Positions 9,125 through 19,488 of a DNA stretch of 64,000 nt are shown piece after piece. Under the pieces are notes generated by a model, which saw nothing but the letters and a program-made list of their open reading frames with translations, was not told the DNA's origin and ran no database searches. Every line of letters begins with the position of its first letter. Position 1 is the stretch's first letter. A program made the translations under genes and the position numbers. Origin of the DNA: Carboxylicivirga sp. (GTDB lineage: Bacteria; Bacteroidota; Bacteroidia; Bacteroidales; Marinilabiliaceae); the NCBI GenBank assembly GCA_025210475.1, contig JAOARW010000099.1:42867-106866 (forward strand). Reading direction: 5' to 3'.

Positions 9125-9685
9125 ATGAGACCAGAGGATAAAATACTAAAACTACTGAAACAGGGTAATAAGTTGGGTCTAGAGTTACTGTTTAAGCAAT
9201 TCTATAAACCTCTGGTTGTTTATGCTTCAAAATTTGTAGAATCAGAAGAAGAGGCAGAGGATCTTGTTCAAGAAGTATTTATAAGTTTTTGGGAAAGCGA
9301 TAAACTGGCGACGGTTCAAAACTACATCAGGGGATATTTATACAATAGCGTTAAAAATAAGTGTTTAAATTATCGAAAGAAAATTGATAAAATAAAGATT
9401 AAAGGTATTGATAATTACAGTGAATCTTTATTTGAAAACTTCCCTGATGAAGATGGTTTTCAGGAAAAAATTGCAAAAATAAATGCAGAGATCGATAAGC
9501 TGCCAGAGCGCAGTAAGGAGATTTTTGTGGGTGTTTATATCCATCGATTAAAATATGATGAAATTGCCGAAGAACTTGATATATCTAAGAATACCGTTAA
9601 AACAACTTTATCGCGAACAATGAAATCGTTGCGAGAAAAACTGTCCAAAGAATCTTTTGCATTATTACTACTTTTGATTAGCTGA
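9125..9685 (+). CDS. ECF RNA polymerase sigma factor (FecI-like)
   Basis: At 186 residues this is a normal-sized ECF sigma. Region 2 (about 20-85) contains EEEAEDLVQEVFISFWES, and region 4 (about 120-175) contains the HTH YDEIAEELDISKNTVKTTLSR. It should direct transcription of the downstream SusC/SusD locus once the anti-sigma FecR protein, 69 bp downstream, releases it. This gives trans-envelope control from the STN domain of the SusC-like receptor, the standard Bacteroidota arrangement. Confidence 0.95.
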   Translation: MRPEDKILKLLKQGNKLGLELLFKQFYKPLVVYASKFVESEEEAEDLVQEVFISFWESDKLATVQNYIRGYLYNSVKNKCLNYRKKIDKIKIKGIDNYSESLFENFPDEDGFQEKIAKINAEIDKLPERSKEIFVGVYIHRLKYDEIAEELDISKNTVKTTLSRTMKSLREKLSKESFALLLLLIS

Positions 9686-9754
9686 TTATTTTTCCTAATT
9701 TTCTTGTCACCCTTTTTTACATTTTTGTTTTCGTAGAGGTAAAAGTTAAGAAGC

Positions 9755-10933
9755 GTGAAAAGATTACCAGAGCATATTATTAAGTCATTAATTGATTTTG
9801 AATCTGGATTACTGGATTCTGACGAAGTCAATAATTTAGCCCAATGGCTGGATGCTAATGAGCAGGCGATTAAAGAAGCCAACGAATATGTACGACTCTC
9901 AAATCATTTAAGATCAATAAGTACTTATCAACGAATAGATAGTGAAAAGTCGTGGTTAAATGTTGCTCAAAAGACATCTGATAAACCTGGGTGGAGAAAA
10001 CAAATTCGGTTAAACTTCTACAAACAAATAGCGGCAATCGTTTTACCACTTATCACCTTGGGAACCATCACATGGTATTTGTTAACAATGATGGATGGTT
10101 CAGAACATCAAATTGCAGAGCAGGTAAGGCTTCAGACGGGCGGTTCAAAAGCCATATTAGAGTTGCCTAATGGTCAAACAGTAAACTTGGGAGGAGACAA
10201 AACAGAACAAATATTAGTGGATAATATAAAAATTGCCTCCGACTCTGTTAACTTATTAAGCTATTCGAAACAATTAGAAATTACGTCACAATTTAATACT
10301 CTGATTGTTCCCAAAGGAGGGGAGTATCAATTGAAATTGGCAGATGGCACACATATATGGCTAAACTCGGAAACAAAACTTATTTATCCGACAAATTTTG
10401 ATGGAGATACACGCGAGATACAATTGATACATGGCGAGATTTACCTTGAAGTAGCCGAAAACAAGCAGAAGCCATTTATTGTCAAAGGGGATGACTATAA
10501 TGTTAAGGTGTTGGGTACAGGCTTTAATATTCGCAACTATAAAGATGAAGATGCCATAAAAACCACACTGGTTCATGGCTCCGTAAGAGTTAGCAGTGAA
10601 GGGCAAAATTACGATGTTATTCTAAAACCTAACCAGCAACTGGTAAATTACGACGGTGATGTTGATGTTGACTTTGTAGATGTTCAACAAGTGACCGGGT
10701 GGATTAAAGGGACTTTGTTTTATAGCAATGTAACCTTAGATGATATCATGCGCGATCTGGCACGATGGTATCAGTTTGAGTATGAGTTTGCAGATGCAGA
10801 TCTTGCTGAATTAAGATTTGGTGGAGGGATATCGCGTTATGATAATATTGAGAAGATATTGGATATCATAGCTACGACGAAAAAAATCGATATTGCTATC
10901 CACAACGAAAAAATACTATTTAAACGAAAATAA
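9755..10933 (+). CDS. FecR-family anti-sigma factor
   Basis: A 392-residue protein starting at GTG 9755. The cytoplasmic N-terminal part (1-85) carries sequence typical of anti-sigma tails, with one TM helix (about 90-111). The periplasmic FecR domain (about 125-300: TLIVPKGGEYQLKLADGTHIWLNSETKL, FIVKG, VLGTGFNI) and a C-terminal DUF4974 domain (about 315-390, GTLFYSNVTLDDIMRDLARWY) follow. It holds the ECF sigma factor inactive and receives the signal from the STN domain of the receptor encoded 74 bp downstream. Confidence 0.95.
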   Translation: MKRLPEHIIKSLIDFESGLLDSDEVNNLAQWLDANEQAIKEANEYVRLSNHLRSISTYQRIDSEKSWLNVAQKTSDKPGWRKQIRLNFYKQIAAIVLPLITLGTITWYLLTMMDGSEHQIAEQVRLQTGGSKAILELPNGQTVNLGGDKTEQILVDNIKIASDSVNLLSYSKQLEITSQFNTLIVPKGGEYQLKLADGTHIWLNSETKLIYPTNFDGDTREIQLIHGEIYLEVAENKQKPFIVKGDDYNVKVLGTGFNIRNYKDEDAIKTTLVHGSVRVSSEGQNYDVILKPNQQLVNYDGDVDVDFVDVQQVTGWIKGTLFYSNVTLDDIMRDLARWYQFEYEFADADLAELRFGGGISRYDNIEKILDIIATTKKIDIAIHNEKILFKRK

Positions 10934-10934
10934 A

Positions 10935-10966
10935 AAGCAGCGGGTGCTGGAGACACTCACTGCTTG
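10935..10966 (+). terminator. Possible attenuating hairpin between fecR and susC
   Basis: AAGCAG...GGGTG and CACTCACTGCTT form an imperfect stem just after the FecR stop. No long T tract follows, so it is more likely to lower read-through or stabilise a processed 3' end than to terminate fully. Confidence 0.3.
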
Positions 10967-11007
10967 ACTTTAATTCAATTTGGTAACTAAATTAAAAATG
11001 TAAATGT

Positions 11008-14000
11008 ATGAAAAAAAAATTGATCTATGATTCCCATAGAAAGGGGAGTCGTATCAAAATGCTACGAGTCATGAAACTATGTACTTTGTTCTTAGTGTTG
11101 AGTTTAACTACTATTTCTGCAAAAACATTTTCGCAGAATGAGAAATACTCTCTTAAACTGAAAAATGCATCGGTACAGCAAGTCTTAGCTGAAATACAAA
11201 GATGCACCAATCAGGCTGTGTTCTTTAGTCAGGATGATATCAATAATGAGGTCGTTCTTAATATTAATATAGAAGATGCCACATTAGAGGAAGTGCTAAA
11301 TGAAAGCTTGAAGGGAACAGGACTGAACTATAAGCTTAAGCATGGAACGATTGTTCTTTTTAAAGAAAAAGATGTTTCCACTCAGCAAGAATCGGTTAGG
11401 AATATTAAAGGTGCTGTAAAAGACGAAAGCGGAGAACCAATTCCAGGAGCTAATATTATTGTTAAGAATGCAGGCATTGGAACAGTCAGTGATATTAATG
11501 GATATTACCAGTTAACTGTCCCTCAGTCTGATGATGCCCGGTTTCAAATCATTGAGGTTAGTTTTATTGGAATGGTGACACAAAGCATCACCATAACCAA
11601 CCAAACTGAAATCAATATCACTTTGGTTGAGGAAACACATGATTTAGCCGATGTGGTTGTGACAGGCTATTTTCAAAGAAGTAAAAATAGCTTTACTGGT
11701 GCTGTTAATCAAATATCTAGCGAGGAATTAATGAGAGTTGCACCTAACAATGTGTTAGAAGTATTAAGTGCAATGGATCCTGCTTTTCAGATGATTGAGA
11801 ACAATGAGATGGGAAGTGACCCTAACAATATGCCTGATTTTCAGTTGCGAGGTGCTACCAATATGAATGTTGAAGCAAACTTTACTGGTAATCCTAACCA
11901 ACCTTTGTTTGTTCTTGATGGATTTCCTGTTGATATGCAGCGAATTTTTGATATGAACCCGGAGCTGATTTCATCTATTACAATTTTAAAAGATGCAACT
12001 GCAACTGCAATTTATGGTTCCAATGCAGCTAATGGAGTTGTTGTTGTTGAGTCAAAAAGGCCTAAAGCTGGAAAAACAAATGTATCTTATACCTTGAATA
12101 CGACCTTTTCATTTGCTGATCTTTCTGTGTATGATTTGCTCAATGCAGAAGAGAAGTTGGAGTTGGAACAACAAACCATTCACAGGTACGATGGACAAAT
12201 TCCAAGTGATTATTCAGACTTGCAAAATATATTTAACGAGAAAGTCGCATTAGCAGCGCAAGGTGTTGATACAGATTGGTTAGAAGTACCTGTTAAAGAT
12301 GTTGCTCTTAATACCTCACATTCGTTAAATATTAATGGGGGTTCAGGTGCATTTACCTATGGGATGAATTTGTTTCATAATGCAGATAAAGGTGTTATGA
12401 AAGGCTCGGGACGTGATCGTAATTCTATTGATTTATCGCTTGGATATAGAAAAGACAAATTAAATTTCCGTGTTAATGCCAACTTTTCAAAGGTAAATGC
12501 GACGAATTCACCTTATGGTAGTTATTCAAAATATGCCGATATGAATCCTTATATGCCAACGCATATCAATGGTGAAATATACGATGTATACACTACGGAA
12601 CATTCAGAAACATTTAGGATTGTAAACCCTCTTTACGATGCGGGCTTAAATACAGTTGATAATAGCATTTCACAGAATACGACGATCAATTTTAACCTGG
12701 ATTACAACTTGACAGATGACTTACGTATTGTTTCTTCAGGTACTTACAGAAGTTCTATTACCGAATACAACAAGTTTTTACCGGCATCACATTCGTCTTT
12801 CAGCCGGGCCTTAGTCGAGGAGTCTGACCTGAATAAAGATGGTTCATACGACTATACGATCTCAAAGCAAGAATCCTTTATTGGACGATTGATGTTAAAC
12901 TATTATAAAACTATTGGGGATAATGTTATAAGCTTCAATGCCGGGGCCGACATTAATGATTCGCATACGAATACGATGGGATTTCAGGCACGAGGGTTTC
13001 CACATGAGGAATTGGATCATATTGGTTTTGCTTTCCAGTATGCTCAGGCTTCTTCACCAAGTGGTGAATATTTGATTCAAAGAGCTATTGGATTGGTTGG
13101 TTCAACCAACTATTCCTATAAAAACAAATACCTCTTTGATGCATCTGTTAAATATGATGGATCAAGTGATTATGGAGCCAACAAAAGATGGGCACCATTT
13201 TGGGCTTTGGGAGCAGGTTGGAATATTCACAACGAAAACTTCTTAAAAGATAGCAATAGCATTAGCCGACTTAAATTAAGAGGGTCATTTGGTTACACAG
13301 GTTCACAAAATTTCAGTGCCTATCAGGCTATATCAACCTACGAATATATTGCTGATTATGCATACGAAGGTAAGATGTATGGTGCATCCTTAAAGAGTTT
13401 GGCTAATGATGATTTGCAATGGCAGCAAACCTTAAAGAAGAATATAGGTGTTGATTTAGGCGTAATTCAGGATCGTATTAATCTTTCTTTCGACGTGTAC
13501 AATGAAACAACAGAAAGCACCATCATTGATTTACCAATTGCTCCTTCAACTGGTTTCGGAACGATTAAAAGTAATTTGGGTGAGATAGAAAATAAAGGTT
13601 TTGAGGTAAGTATGAATGCAATGGTCATTCAAAAGAAAGATATTTCCTTGAATCTTTTTGCAAGTGCAGGTCACAACAAGAATAAGTTAGTGAAGATGAA
13701 TGATGCACTACAAGCCTGGAACGAGGAAAAAGATGAGGAATATGAGAATGTTGTTCATGGTGATGATGTTGTAAGAAATAAACCGGTTGTTCGATTTATT
13801 GAAGGAGAATCAATGTCAACATTATGGGCTGTTAAATCTTTAGGCATTGACCCAGCCACGGGTAAAGAATTATTTCTTGATAGAAACGGCAATGTAACTG
13901 ATGTTTGGTCAGTTGACAATTACACTCCGGCAGGTGATACCCGTCCTGATTTAAGAGGTAGTTTTGGTAGTTATTTCCAGGTAAAAGACTGGCGATTCAA

Positions 14001-14394
14001 TTTAATATTCCAATATACTATGGGAGCTGATATTTACAACACCACTTTAGTGGATAGAGTTGAAAATGTAAATATGGCCAATAATGTTGATCAACGAGTA
14101 TTCGACAGCAGATGGAAAAATGTAGGTGATCAGGCGCAGTTTAAAGGGATTAATGAAAGCTCGGAAACACGGCCAACGACGCGAATGATACAGGAAGAAA
14201 ATACGCTAACATTTACATCGCTAAATGTTTCCTATACATTTAATCAACCATGGGTAAAAAAAGCTGGCTTGACAAATATTCGTTGTGGTGTGTATGCCAA
14301 TGATATTTTCAGGTTAAGTACTATTAAACAAGAGAGAGGAACCAGTTATCCTTTTGCACGATCATTTACGTTTAATCTTACAGCATTATTCTAA
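11008..14394 (+). CDS. SusC/RagA-family TonB-linked outer-membrane protein with STN domain
   Basis: An 1128-residue receptor with a long signal region (cleavage near AKTFSQ, about residue 44). It has an STN domain (about 50-125), a carboxypeptidase-regulatory-like domain (about 128-215: IKGAVKDESGEPIPGANI), a plug (about 225-350: QPLFVLDGFPVD, AIYGSNAANGVVVVE) and a SusC barrel. The STN domain contacts FecR-type anti-sigma factors, matching the upstream ECF/FecR pair. With SusD it forms the lidded import complex for large substrates. No glycoside hydrolase is nearby, while an M16 peptidase is, so peptides are a better guess than glycans. Confidence 0.96.
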   Translation: MKKKLIYDSHRKGSRIKMLRVMKLCTLFLVLSLTTISAKTFSQNEKYSLKLKNASVQQVLAEIQRCTNQAVFFSQDDINNEVVLNINIEDATLEEVLNESLKGTGLNYKLKHGTIVLFKEKDVSTQQESVRNIKGAVKDESGEPIPGANIIVKNAGIGTVSDINGYYQLTVPQSDDARFQIIEVSFIGMVTQSITITNQTEINITLVEETHDLADVVVTGYFQRSKNSFTGAVNQISSEELMRVAPNNVLEVLSAMDPAFQMIENNEMGSDPNNMPDFQLRGATNMNVEANFTGNPNQPLFVLDGFPVDMQRIFDMNPELISSITILKDATATAIYGSNAANGVVVVESKRPKAGKTNVSYTLNTTFSFADLSVYDLLNAEEKLELEQQTIHRYDGQIPSDYSDLQNIFNEKVALAAQGVDTDWLEVPVKDVALNTSHSLNINGGSGAFTYGMNLFHNADKGVMKGSGRDRNSIDLSLGYRKDKLNFRVNANFSKVNATNSPYGSYSKYADMNPYMPTHINGEIYDVYTTEHSETFRIVNPLYDAGLNTVDNSISQNTTINFNLDYNLTDDLRIVSSGTYRSSITEYNKFLPASHSSFSRALVEESDLNKDGSYDYTISKQESFIGRLMLNYYKTIGDNVISFNAGADINDSHTNTMGFQARGFPHEELDHIGFAFQYAQASSPSGEYLIQRAIGLVGSTNYSYKNKYLFDASVKYDGSSDYGANKRWAPFWALGAGWNIHNENFLKDSNSISRLKLRGSFGYTGSQNFSAYQAISTYEYIADYAYEGKMYGASLKSLANDDLQWQQTLKKNIGVDLGVIQDRINLSFDVYNETTESTIIDLPIAPSTGFGTIKSNLGEIENKGFEVSMNAMVIQKKDISLNLFASAGHNKNKLVKMNDALQAWNEEKDEEYENVVHGDDVVRNKPVVRFIEGESMSTLWAVKSLGIDPATGKELFLDRNGNVTDVWSVDNYTPAGDTRPDLRGSFGSYFQVKDWRFNLIFQYTMGADIYNTTLVDRVENVNMANNVDQRVFDSRWKNVGDQAQFKGINESSETRPTTRMIQEENTLTFTSLNVSYTFNQPWVKKAGLTNIRCGVYANDIFRLSTIKQERGTSYPFARSFTFNLTALF

Positions 14395-14400
14395 GTCATT

Positions 14401-15768
14401 ATGAAAAAATTAATTTACATATTATTGTTAGCAATAACATTAAGCTCGTGCAACGACTGGCTTGATGTGGAACTGAAATCTGAGATCCGACAAGAGCGGA
14501 TTTTCAGTACTGAAGATGGATATAAGCAGGTAGTTATTGGGAATTATTATAATATGTCTCAAACCGGGCTGTATGGAGGTAACTTGTCAATGTCTTTATT
14601 GGATATACTGGCTAAGTATTATGAAGAGTCAAATGATTTGGATGACCCTTTTTATTATGCATATAGCTATGATTATATGAACGAAAAGTTAGTTAATCAA
14701 ATCTATTCTTCCTGGTCAAGGATGTATTCCATTATTGCCAATGTTAATTCGGTACTCGACAACATTGATGAGGATGAAGCTATATTTACATCAACTAATT
14801 ATTTCAAAGTAAAAGCTGAGGCTTTAATGCAACGCGCTTTCCTTCATTTTGATCTTTTACGATTGTATGCCCCTTCACCGGCAATGGACAATGAAGCGCC
14901 TGGCATACCTTATGTAACAACGTTGCAAAGCTCACCGTTTCCACAGATTCCGGTTGGAGAGGTGATTGAAAAAGTAATTGGGGATATTGATGAAGCTATC
15001 ACCTTATTTGAGCATGTGGAAGATGAGGCTTATAATAAGTTTTACTTTACTAATGTTAGTGCCAGAGCTTTAAAGGCAAGGGTTTACCTCTACGCCAATA
15101 TGAATACATTAGCTTTTGCGGAGGCTAAATATGTTATTGAAAACGAAGATGCAAGCTTAATTGATCCCAATAATCCAAGTTGGGGATCGGAAGATATCTT
15201 TTCTTTAAATGTACAAAATGTTGAATCATTAACAGAAGCTGCTTTTGGAAGAGATTTGCTCAAATTTGATTCGGATCAGTTTGGTTTAATGTATGAAGGT
15301 ACAGATGTACGTCTAACTGGTTGGTTTAAAACGGATGGAGGAGAATTGAAGAATGTAAAATACACTCAAGTTAACTCTTTACCTCTTATTAGAAAAGGTG
15401 AAATGTATTTGATTGCAGCTGAATGTGCCGAGACAGAAAGTGAAAAAGTGGCTTTTATGAATACCTTTAAAACTCATCGCGGCTTATTCGAATTAGATGA
15501 TGATCAGATCGCGGACTTTGAAACAACCTTATTTGACGAATACGTTAGGGAATACATATCAGAAGGTCAATTATGGTTTTACTACAAACGACTTAATGCC
15601 GATGAGACTAAAACTCATAAACGCGAGGAATTGGATTGGATGACCTGGGAATGGGTAGTTAAGCCTATTGTTATACCAATTGAGAATAAGGAAGAGGTCT
15701 ATATTTTTCCAATACCAGTCAATGAGCTGACATATGGTGAGATAACTCGTGAATGGACAATAAATTAA
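14401..15768 (+). CDS. SusD/RagB-family substrate-binding lipoprotein
   Basis: A 455-residue lipoprotein with the lipobox LSSC (Cys17) and the SusD layout. The N-terminal segment DWLDVELKSEIRQERIFSTEDGY is present, TPR-like helices follow (FKVKAEALMQRAFLHFDLLRLYAP, SARALKARVYLYANM), and the late MYLIAAECAE helix precedes the C-terminal part. It is somewhat short for the family (often 480-550). It starts 6 bp after the SusC stop and forms the surface lid of that transporter. Confidence 0.94.
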   Translation: MKKLIYILLLAITLSSCNDWLDVELKSEIRQERIFSTEDGYKQVVIGNYYNMSQTGLYGGNLSMSLLDILAKYYEESNDLDDPFYYAYSYDYMNEKLVNQIYSSWSRMYSIIANVNSVLDNIDEDEAIFTSTNYFKVKAEALMQRAFLHFDLLRLYAPSPAMDNEAPGIPYVTTLQSSPFPQIPVGEVIEKVIGDIDEAITLFEHVEDEAYNKFYFTNVSARALKARVYLYANMNTLAFAEAKYVIENEDASLIDPNNPSWGSEDIFSLNVQNVESLTEAAFGRDLLKFDSDQFGLMYEGTDVRLTGWFKTDGGELKNVKYTQVNSLPLIRKGEMYLIAAECAETESEKVAFMNTFKTHRGLFELDDDQIADFETTLFDEYVREYISEGQLWFYYKRLNADETKTHKREELDWMTWEWVVKPIVIPIENKEEVYIFPIPVNELTYGEITREWTIN

Positions 15769-15774
15769 GAAGAA

Positions 15775-16464
15775 ATGAAGAATATATTTATAATATTAAT
15801 AGCAATTGCTCTTTTCTCTTCATGTAAAGAATCTGAGATAGCTAACTGGGATTCATCAACAAAAGTGTACTTTAATCACCAGGTAGGCGGTTCAAGTGTC
15901 GATAGTATTGGATTCTATTTCATCGATGAAAATGTAAAAGAAGCATTAGTTCCTGTGCACATTCAGATTGCAGGAAATATAGCAACCGAAGACAAAAAAG
16001 TAAGAATTTTTGCCGATACAGAGCAATCGGATGTGGAAGAAGATGTACACTTTGCTCTTGAGGACTACTATATTTTTAAAGCAGGGCAAGAGAGGGATAC
16101 CATTTATATAAAGTTAATCAATGAAGATCCTGATCTGGCCACTGATATTTTTGGTTTAGTGTTAAAGCTGGAAGCAACTGAAGATTTAGAGTTAGGCATA
16201 GAAGATAAGCTACAGTTTAAAATTAATTTCTCAGGAGATGTAATCCAACCGGCTTCCTGGAAGTATATCCAAGGTAGCTTCGGATATGTATATTCTAAAG
16301 TAAAGCACAAAACCTGTATTGAAATAATGGGGAGGGATTTTCCTTCAATAGACGAGTATTTTGAGAACTCTAACTATTGGAATTTCGAAGGTTACAAGTG
16401 TGGTCAATACTTTAAGGAAAATACGGTATACGATGAAAATGGATTATTAATAATGGGATGGTAA
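15775..16464 (+). CDS. DUF4843 lipoprotein
   Basis: A 229-residue lipoprotein (lipobox FSSC, Cys17) matching the DUF4843 family: a Calx-beta-like N-terminal sandwich (VPVHIQIAGNIATEDKKVRIFAD ending in YIKLINEDPDL) and a C-terminal YFKENTVYDENG-type tail. DUF4843 proteins are regularly encoded right after SusC/SusD and before PKD-like lipoproteins. They are presumed surface components of the same complex, with no known activity. The gene starts 6 bp after SusD. Confidence 0.85.
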   Translation: MKNIFIILIAIALFSSCKESEIANWDSSTKVYFNHQVGGSSVDSIGFYFIDENVKEALVPVHIQIAGNIATEDKKVRIFADTEQSDVEEDVHFALEDYYIFKAGQERDTIYIKLINEDPDLATDIFGLVLKLEATEDLELGIEDKLQFKINFSGDVIQPASWKYIQGSFGYVYSKVKHKTCIEIMGRDFPSIDEYFENSNYWNFEGYKCGQYFKENTVYDENGLLIMGW

Positions 16465-16474
16465 ATTTAAAACT

Positions 16475-17899
16475 ATGAAATTATTAAAATATATATATGT
16501 AATTTGTCTGATGGCATTTATAAGCTGTTCAGATGAAGAAACCAAGACGGTTTTTAAAGAGATTAATGAAATATCAATCGCACAGTTTTCTGAGACGGAT
16601 GAGATAGAAGCCTTAATTCTGGAGCAATTAGAAATAGAACCTGTTATTGAGCAATCAATTGATAAAACAGAAGACGATCTTTCATTTGTATGGTTTTTGT
16701 TTCAAAAAGATCAAACGATAGGAAAAGCTGATACTATTTCACGCGATAGAAATTTGAGTTATCAGATTAGCCTGGTACCCGGTACCTATCTTTTGAAATA
16801 TCGTGTTACAGATAATAATACAAAGGTATTTGCTGAGCAGGAGGTGATGCTAGAGGTTCAGAATATTTATACGAGTGGACTTGTGGTGCTTAATGAAGTC
16901 AGTAATGAAGCACGCATTGCTTTTATTAATTTTAATCTTAATGAGCAACTTAAAGACGTATACCTGACATTGAATGGTACTGCAATCGGTACAAACCCAA
17001 AGTGGATTAGTCAAACATATTATGGTGAGTTTGTTATTGCCTGCAACGATGATAATGGGGGTGTTTTTTGTTCTACTGATGATTTCAGAAAAGAATCCTC
17101 ATTTGTTGACAAATTCTTTGAGGTGCCAATAGTGCTTAATCAAAATGCATATTTTTCCGCCAATCCTTCGTCATTTGCGAGAGGAACTGATTTTATAATC
17201 AATAACAATAAAATTCATAAACGAAAAGACGACGGAAGGAGCACAGGTGAATTTAAATTCTATTCTGCTTTTGAATCGGATTTAGAGTTAAGTGGATTCT
17301 CAGTCATGACTAGATATTTAACTCTTGGCTATGACAATAACCATAAGGGTTTTATACATATTAATTCAAATTCCGATAATCTATCGGTTTTCAGAAGCTA
17401 TGGAGATGTTGATTGGGGGAATTACGGTCGTATTATGGTTCATGGTGAAACTAATAAGTATACTCATGCAGGCTCTTATATGGCATGTGTATTTTATGAC
17501 GAAGCGACCGATAAATATTATGCGACTGAAATTGAAAGTGAGGGGTATAGCATGTTTTTGAGAAACGACTATGAAATTGATGCGACCTCGAATATTGCCG
17601 ATGCCACCCACTTTACCAATAGCACTCGTGATGCTTTTATCTATTATAGCGTAGGTAGTAAACTGTATGTAATTGTGACAACTTCTGGGGAAGTAAGAGA
17701 AGTTGCCGATTTTGGAAAAAATATTGATGCAATTGCTTTTGAATACAGAGATGAAATCAGAAAAGTTTACGTTGCCATTTCAGATGGTCCTGATAAAGGG
17801 ACAATTGTAGAATTAAACGGTAACCAAAATGGTACTGTTGAAGAAGAGACAAGGTACGAGAATCTTGTTGGTAGAGTAGTTGATATGTTAGTAAAATAG
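16475..17899 (+). CDS. PKD-like family lipoprotein
   Basis: A 474-residue lipoprotein (FISCSDEE, Cys19). The N-terminal part (about 40-130) is a PKD-like beta-sandwich: LSFVWFLF, LVPGTYLLKYRVTDNNTKVFAEQEV. The remainder (about 140-470) has repeated beta-strand motifs such as FIYYSVGSKLYVI and IVELNGNQNG, suggestive of a beta-propeller. The family accompanies DUF4843, SusC/D and TlpA/peptidase genes in Bacteroidota. It is probably a surface substrate-binding protein of this locus. Confidence 0.8.
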   Translation: MKLLKYIYVICLMAFISCSDEETKTVFKEINEISIAQFSETDEIEALILEQLEIEPVIEQSIDKTEDDLSFVWFLFQKDQTIGKADTISRDRNLSYQISLVPGTYLLKYRVTDNNTKVFAEQEVMLEVQNIYTSGLVVLNEVSNEARIAFINFNLNEQLKDVYLTLNGTAIGTNPKWISQTYYGEFVIACNDDNGGVFCSTDDFRKESSFVDKFFEVPIVLNQNAYFSANPSSFARGTDFIINNNKIHKRKDDGRSTGEFKFYSAFESDLELSGFSVMTRYLTLGYDNNHKGFIHINSNSDNLSVFRSYGDVDWGNYGRIMVHGETNKYTHAGSYMACVFYDEATDKYYATEIESEGYSMFLRNDYEIDATSNIADATHFTNSTRDAFIYYSVGSKLYVIVTTSGEVREVADFGKNIDAIAFEYRDEIRKVYVAISDGPDKGTIVELNGNQNGTVEEETRYENLVGRVVDMLVK

Positions 17900-17904
17900 A
17901 AGAA

Positions 17905-19260
17905 ATGAAAAGATCATTAGTTTATATTGTATTGCTCCTTTTAGGGGCAATGCATACCCAGGCGATTACTGAAAATGCAAAAGTGACATTTAAAATTGAT
18001 AATGCCACTGAAGGTACAATCCGCATTTTCGCAGGAGATGAAGTTTTCCAACAAAAGGTAAACAAGGATGGTATAGTTGTTTTTGACTTACCAATAGAAA
18101 AAGAAGTATTTGCAAGTTTTGAATATGAGAAGGCATATCGGGACTGTTATCTATATCCTGGAGTAGATGTGAATATTAATTTTGACTATGAAAAGAATCG
18201 CGAATTTTATGAAGTACAAGCGAATGATCAGGGAGAGAATGAGCTACTTGTTAATTGGTTGAAATATAACCTTGTTCTGTGTGATGTTACCCTGGATTTT
18301 GAAGATTTTTGTGAGCAAATGAAGGGCATGGTTTTTACCAAATATAAAGAATTGACAAAAGACAAGAACTATAGCGACTTCTTTAAAAAAGGTCTGATAG
18401 AAATGTTAAGAATTCATACACATTGTGGTTTAGATCTTTATCAGCCTACGTATGAGTATCAAGTGGAAAATATACTTGAACTTGAAGAGTTACGTACTGA
18501 TCCTGCCATATTTGAAGAGATGCGTGAATTCTGCACCATCAAAGAAGATATCAAAAACTCTAATGTATATCGAAGCCTAATTAATAAACTGTGTTATGCT
18601 GTTGCAGGGGTTGATGCCACTAGCGAAAAAAATCATCGCGAAAAAACAATTCGCATGGTTGCTGCAATTGATCATCAGCCACTTCGTAATGCAGTGCTAT
18701 TTGATATTTACAATATTGCAATTCAAAACCGGGGATTTGAGAAAAGTAAATCAACCCGCGAGTTGATTAAACTTTACCTGAAAGATACCGATTATTATGC
18801 TCAATGTTTAGCAATTGATGCATCAAATGATAAAGTAGCAAAAGGTAAACAAAGTCCAGGCTTTAGTATGCCAGATATTAATGGCAAAACTGTTAAGTTG
18901 GAAGATTTTAAAGGATACTATGTTTATATTGATTGTTGGGCGACATGGTGCGGGCCTTGTAAAGCTCAAATTCCACACTTACAAGAGTTGGAACACAAGT
19001 ATGCTGGCAAAAAAATCAAGTTTGTGAGTATTGGTTGTGATAGTGATCAAGAACCATGGAAAACATTCGTTCAGGAAAAAGAATTAGGTGGAATTCAGTT
19101 GTTTGGGGGTGTTTTGAATTTAAATACTTTCTTAAAAGCTTATAATGTAAAAGCAATTCCCCGATTTATTTTGATTGATGATGAAGGAAAAATTGTTGAT
19201 CCGGACGCACCTCGACCATCTGATCCTGAAGTGCATAAACTGTTAGAGGTTGTGTCGTAA
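17905..19260 (+). CDS. TlpA-like secreted thioredoxin-fold protein
   Basis: A 451-residue protein with a signal peptide (1-20, ending HTQA) and a DUF4369-like N-terminal beta domain (25-105). A helical middle follows, then an AhpC/TSA-thioredoxin domain (about 315-450) with the active site Trp348-Cys349-Gly-Pro-Cys352 and a cis-Pro context (VKAIPRFILID). It should act as a periplasmic disulfide reductase or isomerase. It is the last gene in the tight SusC-to-TlpA run (5 bp from its neighbour), which suggests that the imported substrate or the surface proteins carry disulfides. Confidence 0.9.
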   Translation: MKRSLVYIVLLLLGAMHTQAITENAKVTFKIDNATEGTIRIFAGDEVFQQKVNKDGIVVFDLPIEKEVFASFEYEKAYRDCYLYPGVDVNINFDYEKNREFYEVQANDQGENELLVNWLKYNLVLCDVTLDFEDFCEQMKGMVFTKYKELTKDKNYSDFFKKGLIEMLRIHTHCGLDLYQPTYEYQVENILELEELRTDPAIFEEMREFCTIKEDIKNSNVYRSLINKLCYAVAGVDATSEKNHREKTIRMVAAIDHQPLRNAVLFDIYNIAIQNRGFEKSKSTRELIKLYLKDTDYYAQCLAIDASNDKVAKGKQSPGFSMPDINGKTVKLEDFKGYYVYIDCWATWCGPCKAQIPHLQELEHKYAGKKIKFVSIGCDSDQEPWKTFVQEKELGGIQLFGGVLNLNTFLKAYNVKAIPRFILIDDEGKIVDPDAPRPSDPEVHKLLEVVS

Positions 19261-19326
19261 CCTTTAAAGCGCTGTATTCAAAAGCACCAAAAGCTGATTT
19301 GTATAGTTTAATACACTTTTTAATAT

Positions 19327-19357
19327 CTCACTCCTTTTAAGTGAATGAAGGAGTGAG
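19327..19357 (+). terminator. Hairpin between TlpA gene and M16 peptidase gene
   Basis: A perfect 10-bp stem (CTCACTCCTT / AAGGAGTGAG, 19327-19336 and 19348-19357) with an 11-nt loop follows the TlpA gene by about 65 bp. The U tract is poor, so it is at best a partial terminator separating the SusCD run from the peptidase pair. Confidence 0.5.
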
Positions 19358-19488
19358 TATTATCAGCTTATTCTACTTTCTCCATTTTGCATCTATTTAA
19401 TGCTCTTTTTAAGAGCCAGGGCAAGGTATGCCAAATCTTAAACCTGATACTATTGACAGTCAATACTACTAACTTCAGTACCATAGTT

